Counted from the stretch's first letter, positions 28,161 to 38,750 are shown. The stretch: 64,000 nucleotides of DNA from Vibrio sp. 14G-20 (GCF_026241515.1 NZ_JAPHPW010000005.1:186001-250000); one strand, 5' to 3'. The notes: a model not told the origin generated them from the letters alone. Program-made: numbers and translations.

Positions 28161-30766
28161 CTGAAAAGGTCATACAGTTGGTGGGATTTATAAGGTTTCG
28201 GCAAGTAGGCATTCATGCCCGCTTCAAAGCAATCTTTGATGTCTTCTTCCAGCACACTAGCGGTTAAAGCAATGATGGGTAATGGTGCGGCTTGCTGATC
28301 AATCTCCCACTGTCGAATCGCACGAGTCGCCGTTATACCATCCATAACAGGCATCATGCAGTCCATTAAGATGGCATCAAACTGAGCGCCTTGAGTAATG
28401 ACATCCACCGCTTCTTGGCCATTACTGGCAATCAAATATTCATAGCCCGCTTGCTCAAGGAAGAAGCTCGCTATCTTCTGATTCATTAGGTTGTCTTCAA
28501 CAATCAGAATACGTCGGTTCAGAGAACGAACCTCTTCATCTTTTACTTCCACCGTCGGCGCTTGTTCTTCACCGATATCGAGCGATTGTAAGCTGTTTAA
28601 GAATCGTCGACCCAAGAATGGCAATGTATGAGTTGAGTGAACCGTTTCTGTGATTAGATTGGTTTTAAAGAGATGATGCTGACACACGATAACGCGAGCC
28701 AAAGGGTATAACGCCTTCAACGTCGCAAGATCTTTATCCATGGAGTGATGCAGCGTATGACAATAAAGTATGAAGTCACTTTCTTTCAGGTTTTCATCAA
28801 GATCCGAAATGGATGACACAACATTAGGTCGAACATTTAAGCGTTCACACTCTTTGACCAGTTGATCGAGGTAATTGAAAGAATTCGAAATAATAGTCGC
28901 ACGGTTTAGGTTGTCGAAGGTTTGAAGATGAGTTTCGACAGTGTCGACATACAAACAAAAAGTGAACGTTGAGCCCTCTCCTTTCACTGAACGTGCGGTA
29001 ATGTAACCACCCATTAAATCAACAAGCTGTCGACAAATCGCAAGCCCTAACCCTGTCCCACCGAATTGGCGAGTAATGCTGCCATCTTCTTGAGTGAAAG
29101 GTTCAAATATGGACTCTAACTTCTCAGGCTCAATCCCAATCCCGGTATCAGACACACTGCATTCAAGCTTGCCTCTACCCAAAGACATAGGTGTGTATGC
29201 GATATCCGTCGTAATCGTGCCCTTTGACGTAAATTTGATGGCGTTAGACAGCAAATTGGTCAGCACCTGTCTCACGCGGTACTCATCGAAAAAGAGTTGT
29301 GGCGGCGTTTGATAATCGATATTGATGTCGAGCTCGATATCCTTACTTATCGCTTTCGACTGAATCACGCTCACAGAGTCATAGACCGCTTCGCGCAAAT
29401 CAGCATTGTGTGGTGACAACATCAAGTTACCCGACTCTATTTTAGACAGGTCGAGGATGTCATTAAGCAACACCAACAAAGAGTGAGAAGACGATTCGAT
29501 GTCTCCCAATACTTCTTGTTGATTTGGGCTCAGTTGGCTTTGAGATAAGATCTCAGCCATACCAATAATCCCATTAAGTGGCGTACGTATCTCATGTGAC
29601 ATATTGGCTAAGAATGCGCTTTTGGCTTTATTAGCCGAAATCGCGTCTTCTTTTGCTGTTATTAACTCTTTGTTGTGAAGATAGTTGCGCTCCATCACTC
29701 GATTTAGGGTTTCAGTGAACTCGGCAAGCTCATCGTTCCCTTGGATATGAATTACCTTAGGCTGACCGTAACTATCAGCGCATTCCGACACCCCTTTTAG
29801 AATCAGCGATAAGTTTCGATTCAAACGCAAAGAAGTAGCGATACCGAGCCACAGCAAAACACCTGAAGCAACCAAAATCAGCAGCGTCATGACCAAGGTC
29901 TGCCGTTTTTGCAATGCGATGTTCTTTGTCAGATCTGATTGCAATTGCTTGGTGTAAGCACCAATCGCTTGTGAAATAGCCCTTTTTTTCAGCTCTAAAC
30001 CTTTCAAATGGTCATAGATTTCGGGTGACGAGAAGTCCCCTTTGAGGATTCGTGATGTGAAGTTGTCTTGAAGTTTATCTTTGGCGACAGTGTTTAACAG
30101 TTGTCTAATATTTGAAGAGCGAGTGCCCGAACGAAAAAACGTGTCTAATAACTGTTGTTGTCTTTCCAAAGCACCAACATAACTCAGTAGATATTGGTTT
30201 TTCAACTCTGGAGAACGATACAAACTGTAGCTTAACCACGCCTCTCTCTGAGTCCAGAACACGTAATTAGTCAGATGGACAAACATCGCCTCAGCTTGGC
30301 CGATATCTTGATCCACCAAGATCATTTGATATTCAGACAGCTCCATCAACACGGCTTTTAACAAATCGAAGACGCGTTCTGTGAGCTGTGTGTTATCGGT
30401 GCTTTCTGTCGCTTGAGCAAGGCTCATCAATACTATTTTAAGTTCGACCAACTGTGGTTCAACACTCCAGTTAGTATCGAACTGTTGAAGTCTTATCTCA
30501 TACTGAGTGAGCCTATCCAGTTCTGATTGCAACTTTAAAAGCAGTTGACCTTTCTCAGGAGAGTCACTAGACAGAACCAACCATCGATAGGCATTACTTG
30601 AAATAGTATTGAAAGATTGAATCGCTTCGACCTTAATACGTGTTGTTTCAAGATAGTTCATCTTCTTATCGTTCTTTAGCACTTCATTGACTGTAAACCC
30701 AAACATAATGAATACAGAAACCGTGGAAAGAAAAATAAGACGCCATCTAATTGACATGTTTATCAT
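28142..30766 (-). CDS. Orphan hybrid sensor histidine kinase
   Basis: 874 residues. Helix 1 (about 9-25), a helical periplasmic domain of about 260 residues with no family I recognise, helix 2 (about 292-312), a HAMP-like linker, HisKA with His391 ([12 protein letters not shown]), HATPase (DTGIGIE, GGTGLGL), a degenerate receiver-like segment (about 625-705) without the phospho-acceptor pattern, and a true receiver with Asp802 ([11 protein letters not shown]). There is no Hpt domain and no response regulator next to it, so it must use a separate phosphotransferase. LuxU is one candidate (inference). Confidence 0.9.
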   Translation of the reverse strand: MINMSIRWRLIFLSTVSVFIMFGFTVNEVLKNDKKMNYLETTRIKVEAIQSFNTISSNAYRWLVLSSDSPEKGQLLLKLQSELDRLTQYEIRLQQFDTNWSVEPQLVELKIVLMSLAQATESTDNTQLTERVFDLLKAVLMELSEYQMILVDQDIGQAEAMFVHLTNYVFWTQREAWLSYSLYRSPELKNQYLLSYVGALERQQQLLDTFFRSGTRSSNIRQLLNTVAKDKLQDNFTSRILKGDFSSPEIYDHLKGLELKKRAISQAIGAYTKQLQSDLTKNIALQKRQTLVMTLLILVASGVLLWLGIATSLRLNRNLSLILKGVSECADSYGQPKVIHIQGNDELAEFTETLNRVMERNYLHNKELITAKEDAISANKAKSAFLANMSHEIRTPLNGIIGMAEILSQSQLSPNQQEVLGDIESSSHSLLVLLNDILDLSKIESGNLMLSPHNADLREAVYDSVSVIQSKAISKDIELDINIDYQTPPQLFFDEYRVRQVLTNLLSNAIKFTSKGTITTDIAYTPMSLGRGKLECSVSDTGIGIEPEKLESIFEPFTQEDGSITRQFGGTGLGLAICRQLVDLMGGYITARSVKGEGSTFTFCLYVDTVETHLQTFDNLNRATIISNSFNYLDQLVKECERLNVRPNVVSSISDLDENLKESDFILYCHTLHHSMDKDLATLKALYPLARVIVCQHHLFKTNLITETVHSTHTLPFLGRRFLNSLQSLDIGEEQAPTVEVKDEEVRSLNRRILIVEDNLMNQKIASFFLEQAGYEYLIASNGQEAVDVITQGAQFDAILMDCMMPVMDGITATRAIRQWEIDQQAAPLPIIALTASVLEEDIKDCFEAGMNAYLPKPYKSHQLYDLFSSLDIV

Positions 30767-31604
30767 TTTATAACGACTCCCTTCCCGACAGTAATTTTAC
30801 CTAGCCCAAGTTAAGGATAGGACATTAACAGAGGTTATTGATCAAATTGGATATGAACAAACGATACTCTGAGCCCAGAACGAAAAATTAGAGCCAACTG
30901 GTATCCAGAAAAATGCTTTAAAGCGGAAAGACGTGCTTTTATTAAGACTGGTTTAAACAAGCGAGGTTTCAGTGAGCAAAATGTAAACAAAAGACGTTTT
31001 CTCCAGTTATTATCACCCGCATAACAAGTTAACATCCACATTCTACGGCTCAACTAGACTGTGAATAATGACTCTGCGCGCTAACAAAGCGGATAGTTAG
31101 GTTAAAATTGTGACATCCAATCGTTTGCGTGATGCACTTTTCACGCTCAAGCTAAGCTTATTCAAAGGTCGAACAACAATACTGGTTGATTCCCTTATTT
31201 GTCGTTTACTGTTTACGTGTAACTTGAGTTAATGATCACATCTTTTATGATCACTATGACCTGCATTACATATCATATTTTGAGTTGAGTATTTTTTGGC
31301 AAAAATTAAGTGCTACAGATTGTTAAAGTCAACAGCCTTTATTGACGCTAAAAGCTTGATTTATGACTAATATAAAGCCAAGTTTCAGACAATTTATCTG
31401 CATTTATTTTTCCTAGCAGAATAACCCGTCGTACCTTACAATCCTGCCACATAAAAATTACAAGTTACACACAAGGCATATCAAGCGCATTTTAAGTGGC
31501 GTTAAAGACCACAAAAGCTTAGATAGCTCAATTCCCCCATGCACTCATGGCTACCCTACATTCGCTATGATTGCAGAAATTAACGTGAAAGGTCCCGAGT
31601 AAAG
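30767..31604. other. 838-nt gene-free region upstream of the long GAPDH
   Basis: No credible ORF. It holds a PurR-like box at 31115-31130 and two ATGATCAC repeats at 31232 and 31247. The rest is AT-rich with nothing recognised. Its length suggests a long leader, multiple promoters, or an unannotated RNA. Confidence 0.5.
31115..31130. promoter_or_regulatory. PurR/LacI-family-like operator
   Basis: ATCCAATCGTTTGCGT matches the PurR consensus ANGCAANCGNTTNCNT at all fixed positions but one. It lies about 475 nt before the GAPDH start, so its target is unclear. Confidence 0.3.
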
Positions 31605-33041
31605 ATGAGTCCCGAAAAGCACCTCCTAGACTGGCAAACTAGTCAAACTATTGCTGAATCAATCGCTCCTACTTTAGGTCAGTTGTACCGCCAAAAAGGC
31701 GTTGAAGTTATCCTGTTCGGTAAAACACTGGTTAACGCGACAACTATCGACATCATCAAAGCTCACCGCATCGCAAAACGTTACACAGGTTCTCCGCTTA
31801 CAGCAGAACAGACTCAACCAATCATTCAACACCTTCTCTCTATGGACTTGTCTCCATGTCGTATCGATGTTGGTCGCCTTGCTCATACATTCTGGCAAGA
31901 TCGCGAAGACACAAACGGATTGGATGATTTCCTACAAACTGCACTTTTAGAGTCGCTTGAAGGCGATGCGATGACAGAACCTCGCGATGTTGTCTTATAC
32001 GGTTTTGGTCGTATTGGCCGCCTGCTGACTCGTCTATTGATCGAAAAAAGTGGCCCAGGTTACCCACTACGTTTACGTGCAATTGTTGTTCGTGGCGGTA
32101 AAGACGGTGACTTAGAAAAACGTGCAAGCTTGCTACGTCGCGATTCAGTTCATGGCCAATTCAACGGCAGCATCGTTGTAGACCAAGAACGTAAAGCGAT
32201 CATCGTTAATGGTAACTTCATCCAAGTTATCTACGCAAACAAGCCAGAAGAAGTGGATTACACGACTTACGGTATTGAAAATGCACTTGTGGTTGATAAC
32301 ACAGGCGTATGGCGTGACGCGGAAGGCCTAAGCCAACACGTTGCATGTAACGGTGCAAAGAAAGTACTACTGACTGCGCCAGGCAAAGGCGACATCAAGA
32401 ACGTAGTATTTGGTGTGAACGAGAATGTCATTCAACCAGAAGACACGATCATCTCTGCTGCAAGCTGTACGACAAACGCAATCACGCCAGTATTGAAAGC
32501 GGTTCACGACAAATTCGGCGTACTGTCTGGTCACATTGAAACGGTTCACTCATTTACCAATGACCAAAACCTAATCGATAACTTCCACTCAGGCGATCGT
32601 CGTGGTCGTGCTGCATCATTGAACATGGTACTGACATCGACTGGTGCTGCTAAAGCGGTATCAAAAGCGATGCCAGAAATGGAAGGCAAGCTAACAGGTA
32701 ATGCGATTCGCGTACCTACGCCAAACGTTTCGATGGCAGTAGCAAACCTAAACCTTGAGAAAGGCACAAACAAAGAAGAATTGAACGAGTACCTGCGTGA
32801 AATGGCGCTGTCTTCTTCTCTGTCTGCACAAATTGATTACACAGACTCGACTGAGATTGTATCGACGGACTTGGTTGGCTCTCGCCACCCAGGCGTGGTT
32901 GACGGTGTTGCGACTATCGCCCAAGACAACCGTGCTGTTCTGTATATTTGGTACGACAACGAGTTTGGCTACAGCTGTCAGGTTGTTCACTGTATGGAAC
33001 AAATGATGGGTGTGCGCTACAAGACTTACCCTGAAGTATAA
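31605..33041 (+). CDS. Glyceraldehyde-3-phosphate dehydrogenase with N-terminal extension
   Basis: 478 residues, against about 330 for a standard GAPDH. The enzyme part begins near residue 127 (VVLYGFGRIGRLL, NAD site) and has the catalytic Cys288 in SAASCTTNA and HSFTNDQN. The first 125 residues are helical and match no domain I know. It should oxidise glyceraldehyde-3-phosphate with NAD(P). The ribosome site is weak. A second, standard gap gene is expected elsewhere in the genome. Confidence 0.93.
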   Translation: MSPEKHLLDWQTSQTIAESIAPTLGQLYRQKGVEVILFGKTLVNATTIDIIKAHRIAKRYTGSPLTAEQTQPIIQHLLSMDLSPCRIDVGRLAHTFWQDREDTNGLDDFLQTALLESLEGDAMTEPRDVVLYGFGRIGRLLTRLLIEKSGPGYPLRLRAIVVRGGKDGDLEKRASLLRRDSVHGQFNGSIVVDQERKAIIVNGNFIQVIYANKPEEVDYTTYGIENALVVDNTGVWRDAEGLSQHVACNGAKKVLLTAPGKGDIKNVVFGVNENVIQPEDTIISAASCTTNAITPVLKAVHDKFGVLSGHIETVHSFTNDQNLIDNFHSGDRRGRAASLNMVLTSTGAAKAVSKAMPEMEGKLTGNAIRVPTPNVSMAVANLNLEKGTNKEELNEYLREMALSSSLSAQIDYTDSTEIVSTDLVGSRHPGVVDGVATIAQDNRAVLYIWYDNEFGYSCQVVHCMEQMMGVRYKTYPEV

Positions 33042-33098
33042 ACTGCTTAGAGCCTGTAAATTGCTTAGATTCTATTACTTCCTTAGATTCTATAAACA
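33042..33098. repeat. 19-nt x3 degenerate tandem repeat after the GAPDH gene
   Basis: Three 19-nt units from 33042, 33061 and 33080 share TGCTTAGATTCTATNA-like sequence, directly after the stop codon. Confidence 0.65.
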
Positions 33099-33158
33099 GT
33101 TTTAGGTAACCAGCTCCACAACATAATAATTATATCTGCGAGGTCTGTAATGGGCTTT

Positions 33159-33202
33159 GCAACCCTTCTTGTTTTACTCCCCCGTATAAACAGGAAGGTT
33201 GC
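33159..33202 (+). other. Long imperfect hairpin in the GAPDH 3' region
   Basis: GCAACCCTTCTTGTTT at 33159 pairs with AAACAGGAAGGTTGC at 33188, with one bulge and one mismatch. It abuts the terminator stem that follows. Confidence 0.6.
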
Positions 33203-33245
33203 CACTTAGATCTGCTCTCTCTATCTGATCTAAGTGGCCTTTTTA
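33201..33245 (+). terminator. Terminator of the GAPDH gene or a 3' small RNA
   Basis: GCCACTTAGATC, 14-nt loop, GATCTAAGTGGC followed by CTTTTT. It is a strong 12-bp stem 160 nt after the GAPDH stop. Confidence 0.88.
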
Positions 33246-33322
33246 CATCTGGCAAGCTAACTTTTATCGCTATGACAAGAACTTTATCCTCGTCACTCTT
33301 GGAAAGCTTCACTTCACATCTG

Positions 33323-34402
33323 TTACAACTCAATCTCAACATCTGACTGAATCGAACTCGAACACGCGAGTACATAACCTTGTTCAATCTGTTCTGGCGT
33401 CAATGTTTCTTGGCTGCTTGATTCCACTGAACCTTTGGTTACTTTGCACTTGCAAGAACCACAAATCCCACTACGACAAGCGATGATAATTGGAACGCCT
33501 GCTTTCTCTAATGAATCAGCGAGTGGTGTACCCGCCTCCGCTTCTACTTCTGCGCCAAATGCAGGAACAAACACCTTAACGGCACTATTTGAATCTGCTG
33601 ACGCTTCTGTTTGTGGTTCTTCTGAAGCAGTATTGCTATTGGCTAGTGAATTATTACTTTGAGTCGCTGGAGTAAAACTTTCTTGGTAGAAGTTATCCAT
33701 GTTGAACTCAAGTTCTTTCAGGTAGTTTTCTATGTCTTGCATAAAGCTAACCGGCCCACACAAGTAAACGGTTCTGTCTAAAATGTCTGGGCTGAGTGTT
33801 ACCAACCAGCTCTTGTCTAGACGACCTTGGGGAGCAGTTGTTCCTTCACTGTCTTTCAGAAGCAACTTAAGGTTAAAGTTAGCGTGTGTCTCATCAAGTT
33901 GGTTAAGCTCTTCAAAGTAGATGGTCTCGCGTCGATTACGTGCCATGTGAACAAAATCGATGTTAATATCACTGCCTTGAGCCAACCAATACTTTGCCAT
34001 CGCCATCACAGGAGTGATACCGCAACCCGCACTCACTAGCGTCACTTTTTTTGTCGTCGTTGGCATGCAATCAATACAGTTAAACGCACCAGCAGGCTTC
34101 AATACAGAGACCTCATCACCTTCATCAAGTTCATCAACAATAAAGTTCGAAACCAAGCCACCTTCCACACGCTTTACCGTCAATTTCAGGCGGTTATCTT
34201 CAGGACAAGACGCTACAGAATAAGCACGGTAATCGGTTTTCGTCGGCATATCCAAACCCAGAGTAATAAATTGTCCTGGCTTAAAGTTGAAATGTAAGTC
34301 TTGTGGAACGCAGCCAAGCTCAAAGCTGACCGTATCTGGCGTCTCATGCCATTTCTTTAAACACACTAAATTGATTGAATCGCTATCCGACCATGCATAC
34401 AT
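33323..34402 (-). CDS. hcr: Hcr, NADH oxidoreductase for the hybrid-cluster protein
   Basis: 359 residues. An FAD domain (about 10-110, with RAYSVASCPED), an NAD domain (about 115-235, with SAGCGITPVMAM and YLCGPVSFM), a Ser/Asn-rich linker (about 250-280), and a C-terminal plant-type 2Fe-2S ferredoxin (CRSGICGSCKCKV and a distal Cys). It passes electrons from NADH to Hcp. It lies downstream of hcp on the same strand, but a terminator separates them. Confidence 0.95.
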   Translation of the reverse strand: MYAWSDSDSINLVCLKKWHETPDTVSFELGCVPQDLHFNFKPGQFITLGLDMPTKTDYRAYSVASCPEDNRLKLTVKRVEGGLVSNFIVDELDEGDEVSVLKPAGAFNCIDCMPTTTKKVTLVSAGCGITPVMAMAKYWLAQGSDINIDFVHMARNRRETIYFEELNQLDETHANFNLKLLLKDSEGTTAPQGRLDKSWLVTLSPDILDRTVYLCGPVSFMQDIENYLKELEFNMDNFYQESFTPATQSNNSLANSNTASEEPQTEASADSNSAVKVFVPAFGAEVEAEAGTPLADSLEKAGVPIIIACRSGICGSCKCKVTKGSVESSSQETLTPEQIEQGYVLACSSSIQSDVEIEL

Positions 34403-34420
34403 AGTTCGTGTACCTTGCTA

Positions 34421-34452
34421 ATGACTAGATGATTAAATGACTAAAGATTTAA
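34421..34452. repeat. 8-nt x4 degenerate repeat upstream of hcr
   Basis: ATGACTAG, ATGATTAA, ATGACTAA and AGATTTAA lie head to tail between the hcp terminator and the hcr start. Confidence 0.55.
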
Positions 34453-34459
34453 ATCGAAA

Positions 34460-34507
34460 AAGCCCCGCCGTTGTCTGTTTTAGAAAAACGTCACAACAAC
34501 GGGGCTT
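34460..34507 (-). terminator. Terminator after hcp
   Basis: AGCCCCGTTGTTGT pairs with the complement near 34461-34474 except for a 2-nt mismatch; on the minus strand TTTTT follows. It sits between hcp and hcr. Confidence 0.85.
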
Positions 34508-34521
34508 AGAGTTGGCTTAAA

Positions 34522-36183
34522 TTAAGCCGCTAAGATTGTTTTAAGATCTTGCTCTGGCGTTGAGATAGAACGCATATCGAACTCGTCTTGCATAATCTTT
34601 AATAGGTTTTCTGTTAGGAAGGCAGGTGCTGTTGGGCCCGTGTAAATACCTTTCACACCAAGAGCGAACAGGGTAAGCAGGATAACGATCGCTTTTTGCT
34701 CGAACCAAGATAGAACCAGCGTTAACGGAAGTTCGTTGATACCACAATCAAACTCTTGAGACAGTGCGATAGCAAGCTGAATCGCTGAGTAAGCATCGTT
34801 ACATTGGCCAACATCTAACAGACGTGGGATACCGTTAATGTCACCAAATTGGTTCTTGTTGAAACGGAATTTACCACATGCCAATGTCAGGATTACTGAA
34901 TCTTCTGGCGCTTGAGCTGTGAAGTCTGTGTAGTAGCTACGCTCAGACTTGTCACCGTCACAACCACCGACTAGGAAGAAGTGCTTGATGTTGCCTTCTT
35001 TTACTTGCTCAATAACCGCAGGTGCCGCTTCCATCAGTGCGTTACGACCAAAACCGACAGTGATCATCTGCTCGATCTCGTCGTGTTTGAAACCTTCTTG
35101 CGCAAGAGCACAGTCGATTACTGCGCTGAAATCGTCGCCTTCAAGGTGATCAACACCCGGCCAGCCTACAATGCTACGTGTAAATAGACGGTCTGCGTAT
35201 GAACCTACATCTGGGTTAAGTAGGCAGTTAGATGTCATTACGATGGCACCAGGGAAGTTAGCGAATTCTTTTTGCTGGTTCTGCCAAGCGCTGCCGTAGT
35301 TACCCGCAAGGTGTGGGTACTTGTTCAGTTCAGGATAACCGTGTGCAGGTAGCATCTCACCATTGGTGTAAACGTTGATGCCCTTGCCTTCAGTTTGTTG
35401 AAGGATCTTTTCTAGATCATGTAAGTCGTGACCAGAAACAAGAATACAGTGGCCTTTCTTAGTCTTAACATTCACGGTTGTTGGTTGAGGGTGACCAAAT
35501 GCATCTGTCTCACCTTTATCCAGCATTTCCATTACTTTGTAGTTCATCAAGCCAATTTGCATAGACGTATCTAGCAGTTGTTTTAAGTCAGATGGGTCAG
35601 TACCTAAGAAAGCCATGATTTCGTGGTATTCAGCAAAAATAGCATTGTCAGTTTGACCAAGAACACGCGCGTGCTCCATGTACGCTGCCGCACCTTTTAG
35701 ACCGTATAGGCAAAGAAGGCGAAGACCAATCACGTCTTCATGTTGAGAGTCGTGACCACGGTTTACCGCAGCTTGAGGGGCAAGTGCCAATAGCTCTGAA
35801 GAATCGGTTGGAAGATCGAATTGCGCAGCAGCCGAAAGTGCTGGAATTTCAAAACCAATCAATGTTGCTGCTGCACGAACTTTTTGCTCTAAACGCTGCT
35901 TGAATTCATGAGACTGTTGTGCGAATTCGATAATACGAGCAGGGTCGAAGTTAACATTAGTCAGTGTTGCGAAGAACGCTTTTGGTGCCCACTCATCAAC
36001 TTCTGTATCAATAACATCGCAAGCGCGACCTAGGCTTGCCCAAAAAGAAACACCTTGAAGAGAATGCACCAACACGTCTTGAAGGTCGGATACTTCCGAG
36101 GTTTTTCCACACATGCCTTGTGCGAAAGAACAGCCTTTTACGGTTGGGGTTTGAATCGTTTGTTCACATTGAATACAGAACAT
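34522..36183 (-). CDS. hcp: Hcp, hybrid-cluster protein (hydroxylamine/NO reductase)
   Basis: 553 residues. The N-terminal cysteines C3, C6, C18 and C25 fit the Cx2Cx11Cx6C spacing of the E. coli-type class. Hybrid-cluster ligands are visible in [21 protein letters not shown] and CGKFRFNKN. It reduces NO to N2O and was described as a hydroxylamine reductase; it protects against nitrosative stress under low oxygen. GGAG lies 7 nt before the ATG. The upstream 270 nt should hold an NsrR or FNR site, but no clear one was seen. Confidence 0.96.
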   Translation of the reverse strand: MFCIQCEQTIQTPTVKGCSFAQGMCGKTSEVSDLQDVLVHSLQGVSFWASLGRACDVIDTEVDEWAPKAFFATLTNVNFDPARIIEFAQQSHEFKQRLEQKVRAAATLIGFEIPALSAAAQFDLPTDSSELLALAPQAAVNRGHDSQHEDVIGLRLLCLYGLKGAAAYMEHARVLGQTDNAIFAEYHEIMAFLGTDPSDLKQLLDTSMQIGLMNYKVMEMLDKGETDAFGHPQPTTVNVKTKKGHCILVSGHDLHDLEKILQQTEGKGINVYTNGEMLPAHGYPELNKYPHLAGNYGSAWQNQQKEFANFPGAIVMTSNCLLNPDVGSYADRLFTRSIVGWPGVDHLEGDDFSAVIDCALAQEGFKHDEIEQMITVGFGRNALMEAAPAVIEQVKEGNIKHFFLVGGCDGDKSERSYYTDFTAQAPEDSVILTLACGKFRFNKNQFGDINGIPRLLDVGQCNDAYSAIQLAIALSQEFDCGINELPLTLVLSWFEQKAIVILLTLFALGVKGIYTGPTAPAFLTENLLKIMQDEFDMRSISTPEQDLKTILAA

Positions 36184-36457
36184 AAAGGGGCTCCAGTAAT
36201 TTTTTATTAGCTGTAAGTGCTTTGCTTACAGTGACTTATTCCAACCCCTATAGAGCATCAACCGTGCCAACTTTTAACTCATTGATTTTATTGACCTTGC
36301 GTTTATTCCCTTATTTTAGTGCGTGATTATGACTACATATAAACTCTCAATCCACACACACCTGTGTCATAGTGACTCTCTAGAATTATTTGGTGGTGTT
36401 CATGTTTCGTTCAGAATAGAAGCGATATAGTAACAACATAGAAAAAGAGGAATGAAT

Positions 36458-36688
36458 ATGAAAAATATATTAGTTACGATTGTTGCGTTGTTTACTGGCC
36501 TTTTGGCGTTATTCACTAGCTTGATCCTTGCTATTCCTTTAGCTATCGCAGCTTTAATTACTGGCAAGCGCATTCAGAATCAAATGAAGAAACAAGGTTT
36601 CGCAGCTCATATGAACACTCGTCAGTCATCAACCAATGATGCCGGTGTTATTGAAGGTGAATACGAAGACCTTTCAAGCAGAAAGTAA
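36458..36688 (+). CDS. Small membrane protein
   Basis: 76 residues: one long or two short helices (about 4-36) with a basic GKRIQNQMKKQG and an acidic end EGEYEDL. The second ATG is chosen because AAGAGGA lies 7 nt before it. No family recognised. It precedes the lipoprotein hydrolase by 53 nt, so they may share a transcript. Confidence 0.65.
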   Translation: MKNILVTIVALFTGLLALFTSLILAIPLAIAALITGKRIQNQMKKQGFAAHMNTRQSSTNDAGVIEGEYEDLSSRK

Positions 36689-36741
36689 TCTAAACTTTAG
36701 TTTCAAACATAGTGAAAGCACAACAGAGACAAGATTACATA

Positions 36742-37905
36742 ATGCAAAGAAAACCCCTCCTAGCACTGCTCGCCTTAACGACTTTAAGTCTCGTTGGTTG
36801 TTCCAACGAGACACCGATACCCGCTTACCAAACATCTCCTGACTTGCCTAGCTATCAGCAAGACAGCTTTGATGACTACGTCAATGACACCCAAGATTGG
36901 TTATTGAAAAACCGCGTGTTCATGGCAGAAGACAAGCAGCTTGAGATTCAACTCAATTCACCCACCGAATACGAACCTGCGACACCTAACGGTAAGGCAG
37001 TTTTATTGGTTCATGGGTTAGGTGATTCTCCGTACTCATTTAAAGACATCGCAACGCACCTAGCAGAACAAGGTTACTTAGTGAGAACGGTATTGCTACC
37101 GGGCCATGGCAGCCGTGTCGGTGACTTAATGCAGCCAAGCTTAGAAGATTGGCAAGGTGTTGTAGATCATCATACGAAGTTACTAGAGCAAGAGTATGAT
37201 TCTGTGTGGCTTGGCGGCTATTCAACAGGCGCAAACCTCGTGACTTCACAGGCGATGAACGATCCTAAGATCTCAGGGCTACTGCTGTTCTCTCCTGCGT
37301 TTCAACCGAGCTCATCTGCGGTTCAGTATGCTGGGCTAGCAAGCTACTTTGTCACTTGGGCTGACCAAGATCCTGAAGACAATATGTTGCGTTACAACTC
37401 ACTGCCAATGAACGGTGCCTCGGTTTACTACGAGACATCAGAAGTGGTTCGTGAAGACCTGCAAGATAAACACTTCGATAAACCGGTGTTTATTATGATG
37501 AGTGAAGGCGACAGCGTGATTGACACCAGTTTCGTTCAACAAGCGTTTACTGAGTCCATGCCCAACCCAAACAATGTGTTGATTTGGCAAGGAGAGACGA
37601 CACTCGATGATCCGCGAGCGGTTCAGTACAGCATGAAGCTCCCGGAGCAACGCATTTCGAACGGTTCTCACATGGGTTTACTGTTCTCGCCAAGCAATCC
37701 GTATTACGGAATCAATGGTAGCGAGAAGATCTGCTCCAATGGTCAAGAGGAAGGTTTTGAAGAACAGTGCAACGCGACAAGTGAAGTTTGGTACTCAGCA
37801 TGGGGGTATCGTGAAGAAGGGAAGAACCATGCTCGTTTGACCTATAACCCTTACTTTGCTGACTCAATGAAAGAATTAGATACGGTTCTAAACTCAGCAG
37901 GCTAA
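36742..37905 (+). CDS. Alpha/beta hydrolase lipoprotein
   Basis: 387 residues. A lipoprotein signal ends at LSLVGC (lipidated Cys near residue 20). The hydrolase domain has the oxyanion-hole segment LLVHGLGDSP, PGHGSRVGD, the nucleophile elbow GGYSTGAN, and a distal SNGSHMGLLF with the His. It resembles monoacylglycerol-lipase or carboxylesterase folds; the substrate is unknown. Anchored in a membrane facing the periplasm or surface. Confidence 0.85.
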   Translation: MQRKPLLALLALTTLSLVGCSNETPIPAYQTSPDLPSYQQDSFDDYVNDTQDWLLKNRVFMAEDKQLEIQLNSPTEYEPATPNGKAVLLVHGLGDSPYSFKDIATHLAEQGYLVRTVLLPGHGSRVGDLMQPSLEDWQGVVDHHTKLLEQEYDSVWLGGYSTGANLVTSQAMNDPKISGLLLFSPAFQPSSSAVQYAGLASYFVTWADQDPEDNMLRYNSLPMNGASVYYETSEVVREDLQDKHFDKPVFIMMSEGDSVIDTSFVQQAFTESMPNPNNVLIWQGETTLDDPRAVQYSMKLPEQRISNGSHMGLLFSPSNPYYGINGSEKICSNGQEEGFEEQCNATSEVWYSAWGYREEGKNHARLTYNPYFADSMKELDTVLNSAG

Positions 37906-37955
37906 CTTCTTTTAGCTGTTAACTGTTAGCGTTTAGATAAGTAGAAACAAAAACA

Positions 37956-37986
37956 GCTCACAAGATAATCTCTTGTGAGCCGTTTT
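37956..37986. terminator. Bidirectional terminator between hydrolase and LysE genes
   Basis: GCTCACAAGA, loop TAATC, TCTTGTGAGC, then CGTTTT. Confidence 0.88.
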
Positions 37987-38008
37987 AGATCTTAAGGTCT
38001 AGTGATGA

Positions 38009-38626
38009 CTAAATCATCCACACCACACGCACAGCAAGTAGAATCAACACCACGCCAGATAGTCGATCAATCAACTGAGCTTTCGAGCGAATACGTTCAA
38101 CAATCAAAGGGCTAGACAACACCAAGGTGATAAATGTGTACCATAAACCGTCTACAAGTAGCGGTGTTGATACGATAATCACTTGATTGGTCAGTTCATT
38201 ACCTAACGCAACAAATTGGCTAAACAGAGCGATGAAGAACAGCGCGATTTTCGGGCTCAAGATAGAGATCAAGAAAGCCTCGCGAGCAGACTGCATGTAG
38301 CTCATCTGTTCACCCGCTTCCAATTTCGCGGCAACACCACCTTTCGAACGCAACGCATTCACGCCGAGATAAAGCAGATACGCTGCACCCGCTAAACTAA
38401 TGGCTTTGAACAACATGGGGGATTGCTCAAGCACAACGGCTAAGCCAACAATGGTTGCGAACGCATAAATACCGATGCCTACGGCGTGAGACCAAGCCGC
38501 GATAAGCCCGTTCATGCGGCCACCAGCCAGGCTGTGTTTTGCAATCATCGCCAAGCTTGGGCCCGGAGACATTGCACCCAACAAGCAAATCGCTAATAAA
38601 GAAAACCAAATTGTTACTGTCATCAT
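38009..38626 (-). CDS. LysE family translocator
   Basis: 205 residues and about six helices. GAMSPGPSLAMIAKHSLAGG is the family signature; SPKIALFFIALFSQF is the second. An inner-membrane exporter of amino acids or similar metabolites. The LysR gene on the same strand upstream may control it. Confidence 0.9.
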   Translation of the reverse strand: MMTVTIWFSLLAICLLGAMSPGPSLAMIAKHSLAGGRMNGLIAAWSHAVGIGIYAFATIVGLAVVLEQSPMLFKAISLAGAAYLLYLGVNALRSKGGVAAKLEAGEQMSYMQSAREAFLISILSPKIALFFIALFSQFVALGNELTNQVIIVSTPLLVDGLWYTFITLVLSSPLIVERIRSKAQLIDRLSGVVLILLAVRVVWMI

Positions 38627-38750
38627 TCCATTCCTAGTAAAACAAAGCGTCCTAGCTGAACCCTCTTTGCTTAATATTCAATACTTAGCACTTACCATAA
38701 TTCGCAGAAGGTATTATTTGAAATCAAAGATTATCATTACACCTATGATT

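Noticed and set aside
30835..31053. 72-residue minus-strand ORF in the gap before GAPDH
   Set aside because: It starts with TTG, has no ribosome site and no recognisable composition; probably chance.
36241..36320. Possible FNR-like site upstream of hcp (TTGAT near 36285)
   Set aside because: The second half-site is not inverted as ATCAA; no convincing match to FNR or NsrR.
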